From an uncultured Treponema sp. (GTDB lineage Bacteria > Spirochaetota > Spirochaetia > Treponematales > Treponemataceae), in the NCBI GenBank assembly GCA_938045195.1, contig CALINC010000086.1, positions 1 through 16,350 on the forward strand: a stretch of DNA of 16,350 nt. The letters are read 5' to 3'. The position numbers were made by a program, and so were the translations under genes. The notes beneath the pieces were generated by a model. The model worked only from the letters and a program-made list of their open reading frames with translations, had not been told where the DNA came from and made no database searches. Shown here piece by piece: positions 1-6,105 of the stretch (position 1 is the first letter of the stretch; each line of letters starts with the position of its first letter).

Positions 1-27
1 AGCGCTCATGTTGTGATTAATGATCAT
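1..27 (-). CDS. flaB: Flagellin (flagellar filament core protein FlaB), 5' end only
   Basis: Only the first nine codons lie in the window; the gene runs off the left edge. They read MIINHNMSA, which I recognise as the conserved start of spirochaete FlaB flagellins, the core subunits of the periplasmic flagellar filament. The start is well supported: AAAGGAG sits seven bases upstream of the ATG, and a sigma-28-type promoter lies further upstream on the same strand. Treponemes carry several near-identical flaB paralogues and nine residues cannot tell them apart. The family call rests on this short peptide plus the flagellar-type promoter, which agree with each other. Confidence 0.85.
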
Positions 28-175
28 ATTCCTACTCCTTTGGTGATTTTCGGCAGTTAAAAACTACCGCGGCATCCCTGCCGATATGTCATTTCCGGAT
101 CCTCTGACATTCCGGCAGAAGACGGAAGCACTAACCATTTGTTGTGCCGAAAGCACCCATAATTTGCTGTGCTTA
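28..175 (-). promoter_or_regulatory. Structured flagellin 5' leader with CsrA-type GGA sites
   Basis: The stretch between the predicted transcription start (about 175) and the flagellin ATG is about 148 nt, long for this window. In the transcript, CTGCCG (118-113) pairs with CGGCAG (83-78) and UGUCA (109-105) with UGACA (91-87). The 13-nt loop between them contains two GGA triplets. Six GGA triplets lie in the last 90 nt, at 111-113, 100-102, 94-96, 75-77, 36-38 and 30-32; the one at 36-38 is the core of the Shine-Dalgarno sequence. A second CTGCCG (56-51) could compete for the same CGGCAG, or pair with CGGTAG just upstream, giving alternative folds next to the ribosome-binding site. GGA in a loop plus GGA in the ribosome-binding site is the known pattern of CsrA targets. 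CsrA control is inferred. Confidence 0.55.
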
Positions 176-181
176 TTAAGT

Positions 182-208
182 TTATCGGAGTTATAAAAAA
201 ACACTTGA
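182..208 (-). promoter_or_regulatory. Sigma-28 (FliA) promoter of the flagellin gene
   Basis: On the minus strand TCAAGTGT (208-201) is followed after exactly 11 bases by TCCGATAA (189-182). The known sigma-28 consensus is TAAAGTTT-N11-GCCGATAA, so 6 of 8 and 7 of 8 bases match with ideal spacing. It faces the flagellin start, as expected for a late flagellar gene. Confidence 0.8.
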
Positions 209-318
209 GCTTTTTTTTAAGATTTTATATATTTTAATAGAGGTGCGATGGGAATTGTAAGGAACTTGCGCAGACAAGGCATAAAGCCGTCCATGCATAT
301 TTTTTATGTGAACAAAAT

Positions 319-347
319 GCCTCTAAAAACTGAAGTATTTTAGAGGC
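319..347 (-). terminator. Hairpin after apt (possible terminator)
   Basis: GCCTCTAAAA (319-328) and TTTTAGAGGC (338-347) form a perfect 10-bp stem with a 9-nt loop, eight bases past the apt stop codon. Reading out of apt, the stem is followed by ATTTTGTT, a modest U-tract. Its CCTCTAAAAAC arm recurs at 1829 and 7887, so it may also belong to a dispersed repeat family. Confidence 0.55.
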
Positions 348-355
348 TGTCAATA

Positions 356-886
356 TTATTCGCTATCATATTCAATGAGGGTTTTTACGGGAGTGTTGCC
401 TAAAATTTTGGAGTAATTTAAAAACGGCAAGCCGACAACGCCCAAAAAGCCCGTTACTTTTGCTCCTCCTTCTTCAAGGACTGTGCGCGCTGCATTTAAT
501 GTTCCGCCTGTGGCAATTAAATCGTCCAGTAAAAGAACTTTTTGCCCTTTTACAACATCGCTTTTGTGCACTTCAACCGATGCCTCACCATATTCCAGCT
601 TATATGAACAAGAATAGGTTTCTCCGGGCAGCTTTCCTTTTTTTCGTATTAAAATCAACGGAATACCCATTCTATCCGCAAATGGAGCTGCAAATACAAA
701 ACCTCTTGCTTCAATAGCTGCAACGGCATCTATTTTCTCTTTACTGTACATTTCCGTCATTTTATCCAGACAATATCCGAAAACTTTGGGATTAACCAGA
801 ATACCGGTTATATCATAGAATAGTATTCCCTTTTTAGGAAAATCAGGGATGCGCCTTATTGCCGCATCTATAATTTCATCTTTCAT
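356..886 (-). CDS. apt: Adenine phosphoribosyltransferase
   Basis: A 176-residue type I phosphoribosyltransferase of normal length for bacterial Apt. In this family adenine and PRPP give AMP and pyrophosphate, salvaging adenine in the cytoplasm. The PRPP-binding loop is clear at residues 117-132, with core DDLIATGGT at 121-129. Other Apt hallmarks are the N-terminal IPDFPKKGILFYDIT (13-27), AIEARGFVF (57-65) and RKKGKLPG (81-88). The ATG at 886 begins exactly at the usual Apt N-terminus. Upstream, TAAGGT can be read as a weak Shine-Dalgarno or as a -10 box (see promoter). The cyclase gene ends 67 bases upstream on the same strand, so the two could be co-transcribed, but apt seems to have its own promoter. 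Identity is near certain. Confidence 0.96.
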   Translation of the reverse strand: MKDEIIDAAIRRIPDFPKKGILFYDITGILVNPKVFGYCLDKMTEMYSKEKIDAVAAIEARGFVFAAPFADRMGIPLILIRKKGKLPGETYSCSYKLEYGEASVEVHKSDVVKGQKVLLLDDLIATGGTLNAARTVLEEGGAKVTGFLGVVGLPFLNYSKILGNTPVKTLIEYDSE

Positions 887-892
887 AGAATT

Positions 893-921
893 ACCTTAAC
901 CTTTATTTTGCTGACAGTCAA
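893..921 (-). promoter_or_regulatory. Putative sigma-70 promoter of apt
   Basis: TTGACT (921-916), a 17-bp spacer and TAAGGT (898-893) lie just before apt, with the -10 box ending six bases from the ATG. The -10 matches consensus at only three positions, and the same bases can serve as an AAGG ribosome-binding site, so the call is tentative. Confidence 0.35.
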
Positions 922-953
922 TAGGTGAGCTGTTCATTAATAGAGATATGTAT

Positions 954-1709
954 TTACTTTTCAAAACTTAAAACCTTAAATATGGAAAAAATTTTCGGAT
1001 TTATATCTTTATAAAAATATAAATCTTCCTGATCTTCAGCCTTAACGCCTTTAAGACTTCTTAATTTTTTAAGTAATTCGGGGTCATCACTTTTTTTTGC
1101 ATAAATTGCGCCAATATCCACTAATTTTTTGCTTACAATTAATTTTCCGTCCGTAGCGAGGTTTTGCAGACGGCAGGCAAGGTTAATTCCATAGCCTACA
1201 TAATCTCGATATTTAAGCTGCGCCGCTTCTGCAGAAATTTCATACTTATATACTTTATCTAAAACCAAAGCACCCCCCAATGAAAGGTTATTATACGGTT
1301 TAAAGAGTTCTTCATCTACAAATTCCGTATATGTTTTAAAAATTTCAACGGCTTCTTTAATTGCAGTATCGTTAAATTTATCCCATATTACCAAAGCTCC
1401 ATCACCGAGCAATTTGTAATATGAACAATTGTATCCGTATTGATTTACGCAGGATAGGAAATTTGAAGTAAATGAGGTAATTAACGAGAAAACTATTTTT
1501 TCTTCGTTGCTGCACATGAAGTTACTAAAGCCTCTTACGTCAATACACAGGATAAGAGAATGGGGCCTTGTTTCGCCTAAGTACACATTATCAAAAATAT
1601 CAACAGGCATTTTACTGAGTGCTTTAAGACTCAGTGAATCAAGTTCTATAGTTTCGGTTTCAGAAAACGGTATTATTATTTCTTTTTGTAAATCACTTTG
1701 GTCTATCAT
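954..1709 (-). CDS. Class III adenylate/guanylate cyclase domain protein
   Basis: A 251-residue soluble protein with one class III nucleotide cyclase catalytic domain (about residues 48-200). All canonical residues are visible. D57 in DVRGFS and D103 in KLLGDG are the two metal aspartates. K99 and D169 occupy the purine-selecting positions, and this Lys/Asp pair is the one known for ATP. N176 and R180 in the GINLACR stretch are the transition-state residues. I therefore predict an adenylate cyclase making cAMP rather than cGMP. The domain must dimerise to form active sites. There is no transmembrane segment and no recognised sensor domain: the first 48 residues and the last 50 are unassigned. 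No Shine-Dalgarno precedes the ATG, while a promoter sits directly against it. The product nucleotide is inferred from residue identity only. Confidence 0.87.
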   Translation of the reverse strand: MIDQSDLQKEIIIPFSETETIELDSLSLKALSKMPVDIFDNVYLGETRPHSLILCIDVRGFSNFMCSNEEKIVFSLITSFTSNFLSCVNQYGYNCSYYKLLGDGALVIWDKFNDTAIKEAVEIFKTYTEFVDEELFKPYNNLSLGGALVLDKVYKYEISAEAAQLKYRDYVGYGINLACRLQNLATDGKLIVSKKLVDIGAIYAKKSDDPELLKKLRSLKGVKAEDQEDLYFYKDINPKIFSIFKVLSFEK

Positions 1710-1715
1710 AGTGAT

Positions 1716-1744
1716 AGTTTAATCGAAATCTACAAAATTTTCAA
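1716..1744 (-). promoter_or_regulatory. Sigma-70-type promoter abutting the cyclase ATG
   Basis: TTGAAA (1744-1739), a 17-bp spacer and TAAACT (1721-1716) are followed by six bases and then the start codon. Transcription would begin at or beside the ATG, giving a leaderless mRNA. No ribosome-binding site competes with this reading. Confidence 0.5.
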
Positions 1745-1787
1745 TACCTGTATTACCTTTTAAGACATAATTCTATTTATTTTTTTA

Positions 1788-1818
1788 ATACACAACCGCC
1801 TGTTTGACGGTTGTGTAT
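1788..1818. other. Perfect 11-bp hairpin between decarboxylase and cyclase genes
   Basis: ATACACAACCG (1788-1798) and CGGTTGTGTAT (1808-1818) form a perfect stem with a 9-nt loop. It follows the decarboxylase stop, so it could end that transcript. However, the tract after the stem on the minus strand is A-rich, not U-rich, and the plus-strand side has no U-tract either. It is therefore not a standard intrinsic terminator; it may protect an RNA end or bind a protein. Confidence 0.5.
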
Positions 1819-1828
1819 AGTAATGGCA

Positions 1829-1849
1829 GCCTCTAAAAACCGAATTTTA
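1829..1849. repeat. Dispersed CCTCTAAAAAC motif, copy 2
   Basis: GCCTCTAAAAAC at 1829-1840 matches the arm at 319-330 exactly and is followed by an imperfect return arm, so TAAAA and TTTTA can pair around ACCGAA. It lies 18 bases past the decarboxylase stop. Three intergenic copies in 16 kb (with 7887) suggest a repeat family rather than chance. Confidence 0.45.
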
Positions 1850-1866
1850 CAGAAGTTGTTGCTTTT

Positions 1867-3036
1867 TTATTCCATGATGTACGTTTTAATGGGCGGAAAG
1901 CCGTTAAATTCAACTGAGGCATAGCTTGAAGTATAGGCTCCTGTTGTAAGAAAATATACTCTATCACCCGGTTTTAAGTTGATAGGAAGTGAGTATTTAT
2001 AATCTTCATACATAATATCCATGCTGTCGCATGTGGGACCTGCTAAAACAACATCACCGCGTTTTTTGCATTCGTCGTCTTTATCGGTAACAATCGGATA
2101 TTTTAAGGATTCGTTTAAGGTTTCAATCAGTCCGTTAAAGAGACCCGTATCCAAATACACCCAACGGAATAAAGCCGTATTGTTCTTTCTTGATATCATA
2201 ACGACTTCTGTGGTTAAAATACCGCTATCGCCTACCAAAGAGCGTCCCGGTTCTAAAATAACGCGCGGACGGTCGTCTCCGAAATCGTCTTCCAAGTAAC
2301 GCGTAATTTCAGAAGCATAGTCTGCGAGGTCGTTTGCAGGTGTAACATAAGAAGCAGGGAAACCTCCGCCCATGTTAATCATTTCCAGTTTAATATCTTC
2401 TTCTTCGTCTAAGGAATCCATAAGATACTTTGTTTTTGCAAGAGCATCATTCCATTGACCTATGTCCCGCTGCTGGCTGCCTACATGGAAAGATATTCCG
2501 TAGGGAATAAGCCCGGAATCTCTTGCTTGAATACATAAATCGTAAGCCATATCAGGATGGCAGCCGAATTTCCTTGATAAGGGCCAGTCTGCACTTGTAG
2601 TGTTTTCTACCAAAATACGGACATAAATACGTGAGCCGGGTGCGTATTGGGAAATGTTTTTTAAGTCATCTTTGCTATCGGTAGCAAACATTCTTACACC
2701 TTTTTCGTAAAAATAAGCAATGTCTTTCGCTTTTTTTATCGTGTTACCGTAGCTTAATTTATCGGGAGTTACCCCCAAGGCTAATACCTTATCCAATTCA
2801 TAGCGCGAAGCTATATCGAAATTTGAACCCATTTCATAAAGCATAGAAATAATTTTATCATGCGGATTTGCCTTTATCGCATAATAAATATCCGCATAAG
2901 GAAAATTCTCTCTTAGCTTTAAATAATTTTTCTTGATTGTTTTTAGGTTTATGACAACGCAAGGAGTTTCCAGATCTTTCGAAAAATTTATAAAACGCTT
3001 CCATTCCGAATCACTGATATAATCTTGTCTATCCAT
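1867..3036 (-). CDS. Fold-III PLP decarboxylase, ornithine/lysine decarboxylase type
   Basis: A 389-residue alanine-racemase-fold decarboxylase of the ornithine/diaminopimelate decarboxylase family. Members use PLP to decarboxylate ornithine (putrescine) or lysine (cadaverine), feeding polyamine synthesis in the cytoplasm. Visible motifs, in order: YAIKAN with the PLP lysine K55, HVGSQ (184-188), GGGFP (223-227, phosphate binding), EPGR (262-265), the ornithine-decarboxylase signature GPTCDSMD (333-340) with catalytic C336 and D337, and Y368 near the C-terminus. GPTCDSxD and the short length favour ornithine or lysine over diaminopimelate decarboxylase. Ornithine versus lysine cannot be settled by eye. 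The start has a strong GGAGGT ribosome-binding site and a consensus promoter, suggesting high expression. The gene stands alone as a transcription unit. Confidence 0.9.
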   Translation of the reverse strand: MDRQDYISDSEWKRFINFSKDLETPCVVINLKTIKKNYLKLRENFPYADIYYAIKANPHDKIISMLYEMGSNFDIASRYELDKVLALGVTPDKLSYGNTIKKAKDIAYFYEKGVRMFATDSKDDLKNISQYAPGSRIYVRILVENTTSADWPLSRKFGCHPDMAYDLCIQARDSGLIPYGISFHVGSQQRDIGQWNDALAKTKYLMDSLDEEEDIKLEMINMGGGFPASYVTPANDLADYASEITRYLEDDFGDDRPRVILEPGRSLVGDSGILTTEVVMISRKNNTALFRWVYLDTGLFNGLIETLNESLKYPIVTDKDDECKKRGDVVLAGPTCDSMDIMYEDYKYSLPINLKPGDRVYFLTTGAYTSSYASVEFNGFPPIKTYIME

Positions 3037-3072
3037 AAAAGCAGACCTCCGAAATAAATAATAATAACTTAC

Positions 3073-3101
3073 CTTATAATGTTATTTTGAGGAACTGTCA
3101 A
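3073..3101 (-). promoter_or_regulatory. Near-consensus sigma-70 promoter of the decarboxylase gene
   Basis: TTGACA (3101-3096), a 17-bp spacer and TATAAG (3078-3073) give 11 of 12 consensus bases. Long A and T runs at 3110-3132, just upstream of the -35, resemble an UP element that would strengthen it. The leader would be about 30 nt and carries GGAGGT. Confidence 0.8.
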
Positions 3102-3154
3102 TAGTTTTTGTAAAAAAAATAATTTTTTTTTAGACTATACCGTAAATTCCGTTT

Positions 3155-4633
3155 TTATCGGTTTCCCGCTTCTTCAAAACGTTTGCAAAGACTTTGAAGC
3201 TGTTCTTCCGATTTAATTTTAAAATGAGTAAGCAGTATTGGAGGAATTTGATAATAGTCTATATTTCCTTGAGAATAATTAATCATAAAGTCGGCAAAGC
3301 GTATTGTTTCTATCAATTCGGTGTAATCCTTGGGAGTGTCTTGAAAATTATTCTTATAACGAATTGTTACAACAATGGGTTCAGGAAAATGCCATTTTTC
3401 AGCAAGGGATGCACCTATTTCGGTTTGTTCCATTCCGCTCATAATCATATCCATTACTTGCAGCGGAATATTATGCTTAACTTGAATTTCTGCAAGTTTT
3501 AGCATGAGTTCAGGATACATGAGTTGAAGGATAATTTTGCCCAGATTATGCAGTAAGCCGCACACATATGCATGTTCTACAATAGCCCTTTTTCCCGTGA
3601 GTTTTGCGGCATTAAGCGAATAAAAAGCAAGTTTATAGGCATCTTCCCAAATTTGCTTTTGTTCACTTGCATTTGTTTCCAAAATCTTTACAGTTCCAAC
3701 GGAATACAGTAAATTTTGAATACCTCTTAGCCCTATCAGTTTTACAGCTTCTGAAATGTCCATACATGGTTTTGCAAGACCGAATGCTGTCGAATTTACA
3801 AGTTTTAATAAGTCTGTTGCAAGACCTATATCCCCGCTGATAATTTGAGCTATTTTTTGCATTGTTGAGTCGGGATCATTAATTGCGCGCTGAATTTGCA
3901 TAATATTTTCGGGGAATTGCGGAATTTCATTTATATATTCGACGATAGCTTTTGTAAGCGGTTCGGCTTGTTTTTTTATTTCTTTGTTCAGAGGAATCGT
4001 AACTCTGCTTAATGTTATATTATCGACTACATCTATTTCAAATGCTTTTTCGTTAAGTCCCAATTTTTTTAGCATTAAAACCATAATTACCAGCCCCAAA
4101 CCGGCACCTTCCGAGCTGTCTAAAACTTGGTTAAATACTTCATCAAGTGAAGAGAATTGTCTGGCTCTTACTAATTTATCAAAAATTCGTTTAAATTCCT
4201 GTTTTGTTATAGGAACATTATTTGAGACTTCCAAAATAAAAATATCATGTGTTGCTTTTAAAGCAATTTTTACAAAAAGCCCTTCTTTTTTTTGCAAATT
4301 TAAATAATAGCTTAAATTTGAAAGCATGTCTTCTTTAAAGTTCGTCATTCCAAGTTCATATTCTTTTGGGTCATTTATATTAAGCCCTTTTTCTTTAAAG
4401 TAAATGCGTTTTGTGTTAGCTTTTTTGGCATTTGTTGTGAGTTCGTTAGAACAATAGACTATGTAATCAACGATATCACTATGATGCAGCTGTCTTAAAA
4501 ATTCAGTGATTACATCCGTAATATAAGTCTCCATTTCTTTCGGAAGCGTGTAAGATGTTATTGCAATAGGGACACCTAATCTGATAGCCGTTTCAATTTT
4601 GCTTTTGTCAATAGATATACTTTCTTGTTTCAT
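3155..4633 (-). CDS. GHKL-type ATPase domain fused to HDOD domain, signalling protein
   Basis: A 492-residue soluble protein from the preferred ATG at 4633. Residues 45-215 look like a histidine-kinase-type (GHKL) ATPase fold: an N-box-like NELTTNAKKAN (63-73) and a glycine-rich G2-like SSEGAGLGLVI (173-183). No phosphoacceptor histidine or dimerisation domain is seen. Residues 233-433 form an HDOD domain, the metal-free relative of HD phosphohydrolases. It opens with the typical PQFPENIMQIQ, and the HD position reads HNLGK (362-366), where active HD enzymes have HD. Known HDOD proteins act as regulatory scaffolds, often tied to cyclic-di-nucleotide or motility control. The role here is unknown. 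The reading frame continues to a TTG at 4669, but that codon lies inside the -35 box, so I reject it as the start. No Shine-Dalgarno is present. Confidence 0.82.
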   Translation of the reverse strand: MKQESISIDKSKIETAIRLGVPIAITSYTLPKEMETYITDVITEFLRQLHHSDIVDYIVYCSNELTTNAKKANTKRIYFKEKGLNINDPKEYELGMTNFKEDMLSNLSYYLNLQKKEGLFVKIALKATHDIFILEVSNNVPITKQEFKRIFDKLVRARQFSSLDEVFNQVLDSSEGAGLGLVIMVLMLKKLGLNEKAFEIDVVDNITLSRVTIPLNKEIKKQAEPLTKAIVEYINEIPQFPENIMQIQRAINDPDSTMQKIAQIISGDIGLATDLLKLVNSTAFGLAKPCMDISEAVKLIGLRGIQNLLYSVGTVKILETNASEQKQIWEDAYKLAFYSLNAAKLTGKRAIVEHAYVCGLLHNLGKIILQLMYPELMLKLAEIQVKHNIPLQVMDMIMSGMEQTEIGASLAEKWHFPEPIVVTIRYKNNFQDTPKDYTELIETIRFADFMINYSQGNIDYYQIPPILLTHFKIKSEEQLQSLCKRFEEAGNR

Positions 4634-4640
4634 ACTTATA

Positions 4641-4669
4641 ATTATATCCGATAATAATAAAAAAATCAA
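4641..4669 (-). promoter_or_regulatory. Sigma-70 promoter for a leaderless ATPase-HDOD mRNA
   Basis: TTGATT (4669-4664), a 17-bp spacer and a perfect TATAAT (4646-4641) are followed by seven bases and the ATG. The predicted transcription start is the start codon itself or the base before it. A/T-rich runs lie upstream of the -35. Confidence 0.65.
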
Positions 4670-4744
4670 ATATTTTTTTAAAATTTTTACGTTTTTTTGT
4701 AACTTTTTTGTTTTATTCGTGCAGAACCGATAGTATCATGCATT

Positions 4745-4788
4745 AAAAATCCCCGATAAGCTTTTTTTACTGCCTATCGGGGATTTTT
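4745..4788 (-). terminator. Strong intrinsic terminator of tldD-tldE
   Basis: AAAAATCCCCGATA (4745-4758) and TATCGGGGATTTTT (4775-4788) form a 14-bp stem with a GC-rich core and a 16-nt loop, 12 bases past the tldE stop. The stem's own T-run supplies the U-tract on either strand, so it could stop transcription both ways. Confidence 0.85.
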
Positions 4789-4800
4789 ACCGATTAAACC

Positions 4801-6105
4801 TTATTTTCCCGAAATTGTAATTCCGGTAGAATGAATCCACGGCACGATTATATTTCCATAATCGACCGTTTCTTTAGAAAGAGCGATTATATCGGAAAGC
4901 ACTTTTACGGTATTTCCGGCAATCATCGTTTCGGACAGGGCTTGAACGATTTTACCGTTTTCAATAAGATATGAATTTTTGGCTATACCTGAAAAGTCTC
5001 CATTGGAAGCAGGATTGCCGCCTGAAAAGCGTCCTAAAAGGATTCCTTTTTTTACATTTTTAATCATGTCGTCTTTTAAAGCAGTTCCGCCTTCAAGGAT
5101 AAGCCTCTTTCCGCCTGAAATACATCGTTTTTTTCCCGTCTTTTTAGCACCGTATAAACTCAAAATAAAATCTTTTAAGATGCCCTTTTCGATGAGCGTA
5201 GTATTTTGCGCTTTAAAACCGTCTGCCGTATAGAGGCTTTCGATTTCAATTCCGGGTTTTCGCGGATTTGAGCGGAGTGTAAATAAAGGTGAAATTACTT
5301 TTTCGCCGAGTTTGTCTTTCCAAATTGACGTTCCGGTAATTAACGGCATATCACTCATAAAAAGGTCAAGGATTGCAGCGATAAAGTTCATAACGCTTGT
5401 GGGCGTAATAATAATGTCGCCAGTAAATGAACCCGCAATCGGTTTTGTGTTTGTCTGCTCGCAGTTTTGCTTCATTATTTCATCTATGTTTCCCCATTCT
5501 TTTAAGGGTTTGTTCAAATTCAAATGAGAAGCACCGCTATAGTTAAAGCTGCTGGTTCCATGAGAATCCTTTGCAAAAAACATGGCACTGAAAGAATAGA
5601 CCCCAGTGTTTTCCTTAAAGCGTACCCCGTTTGAATTTGCGTAGTTCCTTTCATTACGGGTAAAATCCAAAATGCACTGATTTAATTGTAGTGTAGGGTA
5701 GGCGGATTTTGTATAATCTAAGAATTCCTCAAGACGTTCATACATTTTTTCGTTATCGGGTTCGGTATCACCAAGAGAAAGCTCTTCGGCTGCCTGCATG
5801 GGCGAAATATCGTTACCTTCATCTTTTTCGGAAGAACGCGAAAGATCCGCCGTTTTTCTAGCATTTTCTTTGATAGCTTCTTCTTTTAAATCATTTCCTT
5901 TGATGAAGCCCTTGCGGCCGTCAATAATGGAAACCATTGAAGCTGAAATATCGGCAGTACTTCTGTAAAGGCTTAATTTTCCCGAGTCAATATTCATTTC
6001 ATTTTTTATGCTTTTATTTACCGAAGCAGAAGCCTTATCGGCACCGGCTTTTTTTAACTCTTCTAAAATAAATTCGGCACTTTTTATTCCGTTAAATTTA
6101 CTCAT
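4801..6105 (-). CDS. tldE: TldE/PmbA, non-metal-binding subunit of the TldD/TldE protease
   Basis: A 434-residue protein of the PmbA/TldD family. In E. coli TldE pairs with TldD to form a cytoplasmic heterodimer that cleaves unfolded peptides, matures microcin B17 and degrades the antitoxin CcdA. TldE lacks the zinc site, and accordingly no HExxxH occurs here. Family features include the C-terminal half with ISGGKRLILEGG (about 330-341) and GRFSGGNPASNGDFSG (about 358-373), the latter typical of PmbA. Its ATG overlaps the tldD stop by one base (TAATG), and GGAGG inside the end of tldD serves as ribosome-binding site, so translation is probably coupled and the subunits made in equal amounts. 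A strong terminator follows. The peptide substrate in this organism is unknown. Confidence 0.93.
   Translation of the reverse strand: MSKFNGIKSAEFILEELKKAGADKASASVNKSIKNEMNIDSGKLSLYRSTADISASMVSIIDGRKGFIKGNDLKEEAIKENARKTADLSRSSEKDEGNDISPMQAAEELSLGDTEPDNEKMYERLEEFLDYTKSAYPTLQLNQCILDFTRNERNYANSNGVRFKENTGVYSFSAMFFAKDSHGTSSFNYSGASHLNLNKPLKEWGNIDEIMKQNCEQTNTKPIAGSFTGDIIITPTSVMNFIAAILDLFMSDMPLITGTSIWKDKLGEKVISPLFTLRSNPRKPGIEIESLYTADGFKAQNTTLIEKGILKDFILSLYGAKKTGKKRCISGGKRLILEGGTALKDDMIKNVKKGILLGRFSGGNPASNGDFSGIAKNSYLIENGKIVQALSETMIAGNTVKVLSDIIALSKETVDYGNIIVPWIHSTGITISGK

Noticed and set aside
248..343. A 31-residue plus-strand frame starting MGIVRNLRRQG with AGAGG upstream.
   Set aside because: The AGAGG is only four bases from the ATG, no promoter faces it, and its stop lies inside the hairpin after apt.
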